Notes under the pieces: model-generated
Seen by the model: the letters and a program-made list of their open reading frames with translations, nothing else
The model's database searches: none
Told to the model about the DNA's origin: nothing
Shown: positions 33,601 through 45,600 of the stretch, in pieces
How positions within the stretch are numbered: position 1 is the stretch's first letter
Layout: every line of letters starts with the position of its first letter
Translations under genes and position numbers: made by a program
Assembly (NCBI RefSeq): GCF_051622035.1
Contig: NC_135355.1
Coordinates: 2,852,001 to 2,916,000, forward strand
Direction of reading: 5' to 3'
DNA length: 64,000 bases
DNA from: Arctopsyche grandis
Taxonomy: Eukaryota > Arthropoda > Insecta > Trichoptera > Hydropsychidae

Positions 33601-36600
33601 TTCGAATATTTTACGAATTTAGCATCTATTCCGAATTGCCCAAAATACGTGTCTCTAGGAATCACACATGTTTTCAGTGAGACAAAAGTTATACTTCCGT
33701 TAGTCCGATTTTCTTCAATTTTTTATTACAAAATATCACTATGCATATTGTTATTATAAAATATGAAGAAGACAAATATAACTTAAAAGGTCAGAAAATA
33801 ATGATGAAATATTGTTTAAGAAAATGATATAAGACATATACTAGATTTTTTTTGTGGAATAGCATTTCAAAGAATTTTTCAAATATTTAAAAATATTTAT
33901 GTCAAAAAAATATCGAAAAGAGTAAACTGCGATTTCCAATAAAAACGGAACTTCACAAAATTTTATAAACTTTCAAAAATTTTATAAATTTTTTGCTTAT
34001 GAATTTGCCTCAATTATCTGGTCACCTTTTTTATTTATCCCATATTAATTGTATTGAATTAATTTTATTAAATTCTTACGCTACTGTTTTCCTTATTACG
34101 CCCATACTACTGTTCCCGATATTTTAAAAATCGTATCCTTTAACAATCTTTCTGTAATGCAACGACTCACTGATGCTACATTCTATTTTAAGCTCCTAAA
34201 TGGTTATAAGGTTGGTTTCAGGATCAGTTAGGTATTCTTTTCTTTTTCATTTGTTTATCTATATGTACTAGATATATTATGTATTTTGTAAAAATCTATA
34301 ATTGTTATTCTTTATTGTTATGAATTTCTACATCTGAGGCCTGTTGATTTTTTAATAAATATATAAATACATAAATGAATAAACTACTTGGTATAAGCCT
34401 AGAATTTCTAGATATGAAATTTTAGTTCAGTATATTGAAAGATCTTGGAGAAAAACTCAAAAAACTTCGAAACTCTATTAGTGTATGAAGATTTTTATAT
34501 TTAATACAGTAAAAAAATTTGAATGTGACCAAACCATGACTTTATCTATGGTTTTGAGAAATATAAGAAGGTCACAAAACAAAATTAGATGATTAAACAT
34601 ACATACACGTTCACACATACTCGTTATGAGAGCATTTTCAGTCGAAAATGTAGGGAAAAAACCAAAAAGACAAAAACACAAGACCAAACTTCTTCATATG
34701 TACTTGCGGTTGTCGAATTTTGTTCGAAATTTTTTTATAACCTAAAACAATATAACATTTATACACATCTTATATCAATAAAATAAAAATAATTTAAAGG
34801 GTCAACATAATATAATGAATTATTGTTCAAAAAAAAAATACTACTTCCGGTTTACGAATTTTGACTAAAACCTTATCAGCTTTAAACACCTGTGCTCTTC
34901 ACGAAGGGCACAAATGTTTAGAGGGTCGAAAAAAGTAGTGAAAGAAAAATCGAACAATAGTAAATTGCCACTTCCGGTTAACGGATCCTTTATTTTATAC
35001 ATAACATGTTATTTAGCTTAAACTTCGAGTAAATTTAAATTCAATAAACCAAAAGGTTTCTGATAAAAAAATAAAAAACCTTGATTCTCTAGAGTAAAAG
35101 TACTACTTCCGGCTTAGGTAAAAATAGAACTACTGCTGGATCGTAGGAAAATGCTATCGTTTGCTGTAAATTTTACCGTGTAAATATGTACAGTCGCTTT
35201 CGACTGTACATATTTATATCGGCTATGATTAATTAAGATAATATTAAAAAAAATCTATTTTTATGATTGTAAATCATTTATTCCTGCATGTACGCCATAA
35301 CTATTTTTTTGCGTACCACCAACCATCAATCGCGTACCACGGGTTTGGAACCGCTGCTCCAGAGAATCGAGGTTTTTCTCGGAAACATTTAGGTTTATTG
35401 AACTGAAATTTCATATCTCTTGTTCGATTTTTCTTCCACTATTTTTTTCAACCCCTCAAACATGTGTGCTCTTCACGGGAAAATTCAAGTATGATCCTTG
35501 TATCAATGTGATGAAAATAAAAATAAATGACTAAATTTATTAAACCGTTAATCTTTGAAAAGTCAAAAATGTTCAGACCACATCTTTTTACCTAGCCTGA
35601 AGCTGAAAGTTCAAATTTGTTTTCTTTATGTACTAACTTAGAGTTGATAAATGAGAGAATTCGTAAACCGGAAGTCGTTACTTTACTTTGACCTTTAATT
35701 TTTTTTTATATTTAATGTGTATTATATTGTATTATAGTGGTTTTAAGAAAAAAAAATTTTTTTTCACAAAATCCGACAAGCGGAAGTAGAACTTTTGTGT
35801 ATGTACTTTTGTCTTTCCCTACATTTGCGTTCAATTTGTATTGAAAATCCTCTATTAACCAGTAAGTCACACCCGAATGTTTTTATGAATGTACTAATAT
35901 CGTAAAAGTATATTCTTTGACGAAAATATTTGACAATAACTGTAACGTATTTACATAATTCTATTTAAAGGTTTTTTTGTAGATGTAACTCCAATATGTT
36001 CCGGTAAAAATGAAATATTTTCATATTGCGGAAATGATGGATGTCAACCATCATGTACAAGAGTGAATGTCACGGGATGTAATCCGATCTGTAGTATTCC
36101 AGCTTGTATCTGCAAGCCCAGCTTTGTGAGAGACCATGAGGAAAAATGCGTATCTCCAACTATGTGCCGTACGTGTATTTTGAATAAAACAAATTTATAA
36201 ATAAATATTAAATGACGATATAAATATTTATGATTAGATTGTTCCGGACAAAATGAAATATTCTCCATATGCGGAAATGATGGATGTCAACCTACTTGTC
36301 GAGTAAGGGATGTCACAGGATGCGTTCCAAATTGTAAATCTCGAGCTTGCATTTGCGCCCCAGGACACGTAAGAAACGATGCTGGAATATGTGTTAAGCC
36401 TAATTCGTGTCGTAAGTATGGTTTATAGATAACATTAACATATTTTACAGTTAGAATGTACATTTAGTTAATCAATGTTACTTGGGCAATGTATACACTT
36501 ACCAGTAAATACTTGTAAGTGCATTCATTGCCCGAGTAACCTAATTACAGTTTATACGAGTGAAATCAATAGATATATTTACTTATTCTAACGGTGGATT

Positions 36601-39600
36601 GGATTTACATATGTAATTAAAAGTGTTGCTAAAATGTTGCACCGCTGAGGTGGAGTGGGAAATCAGTAAAGCTTCCGTGGATTTCCCATCACCATTCCCC
36701 TCATAATTTTACTTTAAATACGACCAAAATACGATTATTAATATTACTTGTTTCAGCCTGTCGTAAATCCAATGAAATATATTCCGCCTGTGGCGACAAT
36801 GGCTGCCAACCAACTTGCAGTAGGATTGATGTTTCTTCATGCGTTCCAATTTGTAGTACTCCAAAATGCATCTGTCAGCCAGGATATGTGAGAGATGCAT
36901 TAGGAAAATGCATAGAACCATCATTGTGTCGTAAATAAACAAACATACATATATGAAATTCCTATGAATAATTTAGTGAAACTTATTATTATTATTATTA
37001 TTATTATTATTTATTATTATTAATTATAATTATTATTTATTATTATTAGACTTATTTATTATTATTTATTTATTATAATTATTATTATTATTATTTATTA
37101 TTATTATTATTTATTATCAGTAATATTTATATATTTACTTATGTATTTATTTATTTATTTTTTGTTTACTATTTTTCAATACTTTTTTTTTATTATCTAT
37201 ATATTATTTATATGGGCGTTGGGGATTGCACTATTCTCCTCATCGTCTGGAATAAAAGCTATTATTATTATTATTATTATTAGATAGTTTCCTTCTCTGG
37301 GATAGTTTTTAACCTTTCCCATACGCTGCTAAAAAATTACCCGTGCAGCGGTGATGTAAAATCTGTTGACATGTAGGAATTTGTGATTTTAAAGTCGGAT
37401 AAATATGAATATTTAACCATTTTTCCTTCTATTAATGACTATAGTAATAGTCCGTATCTATATAAATGAATATATATACATATATATGGGATCCATGAAT
37501 GTGTGCGGGAGGATATTCAAAGTCAAAGTCTTTACCAACTCGTTTTAATGTCTAGCTTCGGGCTCGGCCATTGCCGGAGAGCCCGAATGACAGCCACAGT
37601 GCTACCAAATGATAATATTCTCAGTCATACTAATCCCACACGGCCAATCCTGCTCACATATTCGTCCTCGAATATTCGTCTTCTTCCATTCTTTTACAAT
37701 TTAAAAACTTAAAACATTAAAACAGCTTAAATTCTGAAAATATTCTTCGTATCTCGGCCATACTTCATCTTATCTTACATCTCCAAAACTTGTCTCTATA
37801 TAACGGCTTCGAATTATATTCCATTCTATACAATGTATCATCTTACATTATTTTTAAACATTTCCTCTATCATCCTCAACAATATTTCATCTTTCATTCC
37901 ATAAAATGTATCATCTTATATTCTTTTAAGCATGCAATCAAATTCAAACATTGTTCAACATATAGAGCATTTCCTAAAACATAAAAATACTGGAATGAAC
38001 AACAAAACATTACACCTTTCAATCATCACAATTACAATTATTACACATCAATCATCAATTTAAAAACATAACTTAAAAAAAAAACTTCTTCTAAATTATT
38101 TTCACATTTCTCAATTACATAGTCGACTATAGACCCAATGGCGGATTAAGCGTTTCGGAGGCCACAGGCGCAATGTAACTTAGACCCCCCCCCCCCCACT
38201 AATCATAAAGTGACTTTATTTTCAATTGTGAATTGTAGGTATGTACATTATAAGAAAACGTGTGTTATTTTGTATTTAAAATTATTTATTAAATAATATA
38301 AATCTATTTACAAACAAAAAATTATATATTATACTGATTAGTGTGTTCGTTGTCGCGTTCGGTCGTGTCGCCAAAGTGTGTTTTTGCTACTTCTTCATTG
38401 TTACTAAATAAAATATAAAATGGCCAAGTACGTGCAAAGCGTCTCCAAAATATTAGAGAGTATGGTCCAAGTCCTCATGGACCCTGTCAATAGATTTAGC
38501 AAGGACCAAATGGCCAAATTGATGCCTTTCACCTCTGATATCTCGCAAACTGTAGGCGAAATGTCCTGTAATATTGCAATGCTGGAAGGAGAGCTGTCAG
38601 CTACCAAAATTTATATGTCTAAAGATACACCCACCACGATTGAATCGACATTGGAACTTGTTAGTGAAATGGAAGAAAGAAAAAATAGAAAAAACAATGT
38701 TATCATATTTGACATTACTGAAACAGGTAATAATGACGACAATAATGTAATCGCAAATTTATTGTCAAAAGCCGAGCTACCTAACCACAAATTCACCGCT
38801 CATAGAATCGGATTAAAACAAGGTACGAAGCCAAGGCCCCTAAAAGTTAAACTCGATGTACAGCAAACAGCAATATCATTACTTAGAAAAGGACCCAAAT
38901 TAGGAATTAAAATAAAAAATGACCTAACGTACATGCAAAGACTACATATAAACAATTTGTGGATCGAAATGAATACCAGAAAAGACAAAGGTGAAAGTGA
39001 CTTAATAATAAAATATTTTAATGGAGTGCCTAAAATAATAAATAAAAATAGTACAAAAAACTAACAATATATTACCAAAATGTTCGAAGCATTATATCTA
39101 AAATACAATTCCTTAAAAATGCTATAGCTGCTTCCGCATATCACATCATATTATTAACAGAAACGTGGCTAAACAACCTTATAAATGACTCCGAACTAAA
39201 CTTTCATACATACAATATGTATAGATATGATAGAAACATAAACACCAGTACGAAGACTCGAGGCGGTGGCGTGGCAATTCTTATTAAAAAAGTTCATTCA
39301 TCATCTGTCATCATCAACACAAACAATTCCATCGAACAAATATTTATATCAACCAAAATTTTCAATGTAAAGTGCATATTCGGTTGTGTTTACATCCCTC
39401 CATCCTCTGACATTAGTGTATATAATAATTTTATAAATAATATTGAAACAATCAGATTAAAATATCCTGATTCAAAATTCTTAATAACTGGTGATTTTAA
39501 TCTACCAAATTTGGACTGGCAAAACCTTGAAATGAATGAAAATTCTCCAATTCATCAAGAAATTATAAATTTATCTTTAAATTTAGGTCTTAAACAATTT

Positions 39601-42600
39601 AATACTATTTCCAACTTGAATGATCGTGTCTTAGATTTAGTTTTTTCCAATTTCAAAAACACTAACGTTATGAAATCTCATGATGTTCTATCCCCAGTGG
39701 ATGGCCATCATCCACCCCTAGATATTATTATTACTTTAAATAAATCTACTAATCTACCTTTAATTCAGCAAAATATTTTTGATTTTCACAGAGCCGATTA
39801 TAACGAAATCATGAACCAATTAAATGTCACTAATTGGTCGTTCTTAAACGATAACATTAACTTTGAATCAAAAGTCATTATGCTGAATGAATTATTAATC
39901 TCTTGTATATACAACCATGTTCCTCAATATAAAAATAAGTTGCATTTTTTTCCAAAATGGTTTAGTCCCGAATTAAAAAACCTAATACATAAAAAAAAAA
40001 GTGTGCACAAATTATTCAAAATTTATAACTCTACACACATATATATTGAATTCAAAAAACTAAGAGCTTTGTGTAAACTACATATATCCAAATGTTTTAA
40101 ACTTTATATTAAAAAAACTGAATCATTCATTGATTCAAATTCCAAATATTTTTGGTCATTTACTAAAGAATTAAACAACAATAAAACATATATACCAGAA
40201 AACATTCAACTTAACGGTAAATTTGTTGACAATACTAATGATTCAGTCAATCTTTTTGCTGATTTTTTCAAATCGATCTATGTCAAAAACAACAACAATA
40301 ATTCTAATTATAGCATTGTAAATAATAATGTCCTGATTTCACCTTTACATTCTATAAATATATCTATTCAAAAATTAATTAACAAAATAAATGCCTTAGA
40401 TATATCTAAATCTGCGGGTCCTGACAACATACCCCCAATTTTTATCAAGAATTGTGCCAATGTATTAACTTATCCTCTTTTTAATCTCTTTAATCAATCT
40501 ATTTCCACTGGTATATTTCCCAATTCTTGGAAGTCTGGCTATTTAATGCCTCTCCATAAAAATGGGGATAAACATAATGTAATGAACTATAGAGCCATCT
40601 GTCAACTATCAACTATTCCAAAACTTTTTGAAAGTTTAGTATTAGACGAATTTATTCCTTTCATTAATAACATTATTATTCCACAACAACATGGTTTTAC
40701 TTCTGGTAGATCTACCTTATCCAATTTATTATTATATGAAAATTTTATTTCTAGTGCCTTATCTGTTAAATTGCAAGTTGACTCAATTTACACTGATTTC
40801 AGTAAAGCATTTGACAAAGTTGATATTGAGATTTTATTATATAAACTAAACAGTATCGGAATCAGCGGTGTATTACTAAACTGGTTTCGGAGCTATTTGT
40901 CCAATAGATCATTATTAGTTAAAATCGGCCATTCTAAATCTTACTCCTTTAATCCAACTAGTGGCGTTCCCCAAGGATCTCACATGGGACCAGTCCTATT
41001 CAATATTTTTATAAATGATATTATAAATATATTTAATGATGTTAAAGTGCTCTTATTTGCAGACGATTTAAAAATATTTAAATGTATAAAAGACACTAAC
41101 GATTGTGCTACTTTACAAACTAATTTAAACTCATTAAACGATTGGTGTTCTTTTAATAAATTATATTTAAACATTAAGAAGTGTTCTGTTGTCAGGTTCA
41201 GTAGGTCAAATAACAAAATTATTTATAATTATCATATAAATAATGAATCATTACCATCATCATCGCTAATTAAAGATCTAGGAGTTATTTTTGACGACAA
41301 ATTAACTTTTAATTCTCATATAAATTTTATCACAAAAAATGCCATCAAAACACTTGGTTTCTTAATAAGAAATAGTACTCACTTCAAAAATGTAAATACG
41401 ATTAAAATTTTATACACCACTCTGGTTAGAAACCAATTAGAGTACAATTCTACCATTTGGTCTCCTTATTTAATGAAACAAATTAACATAATAGAGTCAG
41501 TGCAAATAAAGTTCACTAGATTCATCAAATTTAAATTTTTTAAAAGTCATAATCACTATGTCAGTAACGTTATTATTTATAGGAAACTTAATTTGCTAAA
41601 ATTATATGACAGAAGGAAAATTAACGATATTTCAGTTCTGTGTGGTCTTCTTAATGGCACTATTAAATGCTCTGACTTGGTGAGTTTAGTGTGCTTCCAT
41701 GTGCCGGGTAGATCAATTAGATGTAACCATCTTTTTGATATGCCCAGGTTTACCACTAATTACTCATTGAACTCAGCTATGTTGAGACTGCACAGAGTTG
41801 GAAACGAATTATCCATGGTCGATTTATTCATTGTTAGTAAATATAACATGAAATCTATTTTATTTAAATATTTTTTTAATATAATGTAATTTATTTTGTA
41901 GTATATGAATGTATGTGTATTTTTCTTTTATATTTCATTTTAATTTTTTTTCTTTTTCTTTCTCTATTTCCAACATGTAAAATGGTCAATTTTTTCTTGA
42001 CCGTAAAATAAAATAAAATAAAATAAAATAAAATAAAAAAAAAAAAAATATAAACAAACATCTATTTACAAACTTATACAAACAATCAAGAAAAAAAGGA
42101 AAATATTTTAAATTGGTACATTTCGAGCTTTTGAACCCGCAAATTTATCTATTATGTTATCACAATCTAATAAATGCACCACATCACTTTCAATAAACAT
42201 CATCGATAAATTATTTAAATTTTTTTGATTTAACGAATTTCTTAAACTATTTTTTACTCGTTTTAAAACTGAAAACGAACGTTTGCCACTTGCGTTGCTT
42301 AAAGGAAGCGTTAGAAATATTCTTAAAATTGTTTCAACATTTGGAAACGTTGAAAAAAAATTAATAATTTGTTTTTAAACCTCCAATTAATAATTTATAA
42401 TTATCGATAGGATTCGTAATATTTTCGCTTTTGATAAGTGCCAATATCATTGTTATATTTTGAAATTATTCAACACATTCGTTATTATTCTTTCAACATA
42501 TTTGACTTATTTCAAAATTAAAAAATAACTGAAAATCTTTAAGTAAACTATCATAAATTGAGCTCCTTCTTGATACTTTTGAAATAAATGCATCGCAGAT

Positions 42601-45600
42601 AATGTTATGAATATTTATTATAAAGTTTTCTTTTTGACTAAAATTAACTTGAAGGCATATCTCCCCAAATTACAATTTTCATTTTTTACGTCTAGTGTAT
42701 TTATATTTATAATTTTCAGTAAGAATGTTAGAATCTTTTTCAATTTCACTGAATTCATTTCTCGTATTTTGAATAAATTCTGAAAGGGATTTTATCAATC
42801 TTGTGCCTAACAAAAATTGTGCTGCATATTTTGTAATGATTTATTTGTAGGATTGATGCGCTGTAACAATTTATTCCACAAAGTATTATAGTTAGTAATG
42901 CAGTCTCATATTAATCGAAATAAACTGCCAATTTTTTTGCCTCCAGTTTTCCCATAGGTTTTTCAAATACGGACGTACTGATTTTAATAAGAGCTTCTTT
43001 AACATTTTGATTTAAAAAAAAACAATTTTTTAAATATTGGTTATTCAAAATATTCCAAAAAGTCGATGATGAAAAAAAAAACATACAATTTTGATTAAAA
43101 GCAGATCAAAACAAACAAAGATAAAAAACAGATCGCCAATATATCCGTTCTGTTTTTTGTATCTAAGTTTGTATCTATACGCCCATTAATTGATAACCGT
43201 TTTTGGAAAGTTAACATCGATTTGAAATAAGCTGGCAAAGATTCGTGTTCTTTTAAACTACGTGCTATGTTTTTCCAATCGTTAAATCCTGTTAAAAATT
43301 TAGTTTTATCTTGTGAAAATAGTTTACATATGTACATAACAATAAATGAATTTGCTTTTTTCTGAAAATATCAACCTGTGTCGGAGTCCTTTATTACCAT
43401 TTGCTTTTACACAATTAAATTTGATTCATAGATATTTCTATACTATCTTCGGTTTCTCTATGTGTACTCGTGTAATTTTTTTTTGCGTATGGCACGGTTT
43501 ATTTATTAAAAAAAAGATTATTTTTTTCAGATATACATATGCTCTGGCCACAATTCTAAATCCATAGGATAATCATTGGGAGCCATTACAGTACCATTTT
43601 TACCTTTACTTTCTTCCTCATTTTCTTTTTCATAAAAAGTTTTTCAGTACTTTCAGGGGTCTGTTCTTCAGACGTTGAAGGATGCTGTTCATTTTTTTTC
43701 CAAATAGGTCTTCATCAGTTCTTCTACAGGGCTGCATTTCGATCCTTTCTAGTGGTTGGTCTCCGTTCCTTTCAGAGAGCTGCTCATCAGTTCTTCTACA
43801 GGGCTGTTTTTCGGCCCTTTCAAGAGGTTGATATTCATTCCTTTCAGGGAGCTGCTCTTCAGTTCTTTCAAAAGACTGTTCTTCAAGTTGTTCCAATATT
43901 CTGCCATTTTTAATGTTATTAATTAGCGAATTCTTTTGTAGCAGTGAAATTTATCTAGGAAGGCCAAAAAATCGACGACGGTGAGAGCAATTATAGCTTT
44001 GTACTTTACATAAAAAGTAGTCGTAAGCTCCAATATTTTATGGAGAAATGCATAGGAATTTCCGAATTATAATTTTTTCAACTTTTTTTACAACTTTCCC
44101 GCTAGTATTTTACCACAAACGAAGTTAACAAATATCGGTTCTGGCTCACTGATATATCCAATATATTTTTACTTTATCTATGTTTTTTCTTGATCCACGG
44201 TCTTATTTTCTTTTTCATTAAGGGAACAACAATCTGACTACAATCAAGCTTGAAAGTGAATAGAGCGTCCTTTTGTGTTGGAATTTTGACTGGTTTTCTT
44301 ATTTCTTCTTGTGATTCAGCCATATCTTTTTACAAACCTCCTTTACTTTTCACATTAATACGACTTTTTTATATCTCTTATCGTTTTCATACTTTGTAAT
44401 ATTGCTCATTTTGGTCATCAATATAAGTAAATGGATCCTCCGCCATTACGATGGTGCAATAATATCGTGTAAGACGCGTTTGAAATCTGCCCGGCGAGAT
44501 AGTCGTTGACGTTTATCCACCGTTTGTTTAGCCTATTCTCCCTTTTCGCCATGTCAGATTTAATTTTTTTAAAGTTTTTTTAATTCAATTATCTCCCAAA
44601 CCGCTTACTAAATCATACTGAATTTTTTTTACATGTAATAGAAATAATAATTTTTATATCCTTATATTTTTTTAAATATTTTTATCTGAACCGGAAGTAG
44701 TACTTTTACTCTAGAGAATCGAGGTATTTTATGTTTCTCTCAGAAACCTTTTGGTTTATTGAACTGAAATTTCATATCTATAAGATTAAGCGAAATAACA
44801 GGTTATACATAAATACAATTTTGCTAGCATCCCTCAACCGGAAGTGGCAGTTTACTTTTGTTCGATTTTTCTTCCACTATTTTTTTCGACCCCATAAACA
44901 AATGTGTTCATCACGAAAAAAATCAAGTTATCAAAAAATAATAAATAATTAAAATCACAAAAAAATTCTTGTATCAATGTGATGAAAATAAAAAAAAATC
45001 ACTAAATTTAATAAACTGTCAAAAATGTTGTCGCCTCGATTATGTCCACACCCCTGAACGTATTAAGCTGAAAATTTATATTTGTATTTTTTATGTATTA
45101 ACTTAGCTCTGCTAAGGTTTTGGTCAGAATTTGTAAACCAGAAGTAGAATTTTGTTTTAAAAAAATGTTTCATTATTTTATTTTGACCTTCTTAATTATT
45201 TTAATCTTCTTGATATTTATTTTGTATAATAAAGATAGTGATTTTAAGTAAAAATAAGAAAAATCACTAAATTTAATGAACTGGAAGTCTGATTTTTTTC
45301 CTCTTAGAAAGATCAAAAATGTTGTGGCCACTACTCTGTCCACACCCCTGAACGTATCAAGCTAAAAATTTATATTTGTATTATTTATGTACTTACTTAG
45401 AGCTGATAAGGTTTTGGTCAAAATTCGTAAACCGGAAGTAGTATTTTTTCTAAAAACAATATTTCATTATTTTTTCATAATTTTATTTTGATTTTTTTAA
45501 TAATTTTTAGAACTTTTATCTTGTTCAAGTTTCCATACATTTGCGCTCAATTTGTATCGAACATGCTGTCATAGTTATAAGTATTTCATAATCTGTCTGT

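Larger units (their letters stand above)
31138..33657 (-). mobile_element. hAT-family DNA transposon with nested insertions
   Basis: Termini TAGAGACACGTATTTTGGGC (31138) and GCCCAAAATACGTGTCTCTA (ending 33657) are perfect inverted repeats of 20 bp. The 8-bp duplication GGAATCAC flanks them (31130-31137 and 33658-33665), the hallmark of hAT insertion. Inside is a hAT transposase C-terminus (31417-31614). A second copy of the right terminus near 32693-32713 shows that part of the right side was added later or duplicated. LINE, Helitron and family 2 fragments fill the rest. Confidence 0.85.
38316..42059 (+). mobile_element. Near-full-length two-ORF Jockey/CR1-like LINE
   Basis: ORF1 (38420-39064) and ORF2 (39061-41889) are both open, and an (ATAAA)n plus poly-A tail ends near 42050. 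The 14-bp repeat ATCTATTTACAAAC flanks it (38302-38315 and 42060-42073) as a target duplication. It has inserted into a decayed hAT-like transposon within the longest intron of gene B. Intact frames suggest it could be recent and possibly active. Confidence 0.87.

Noticed and set aside
37503-37984. Two plus-strand ORFs of 64-69 aa
   Set aside because: No recognisable domain, low complexity, no splice or promoter context, between repeats.
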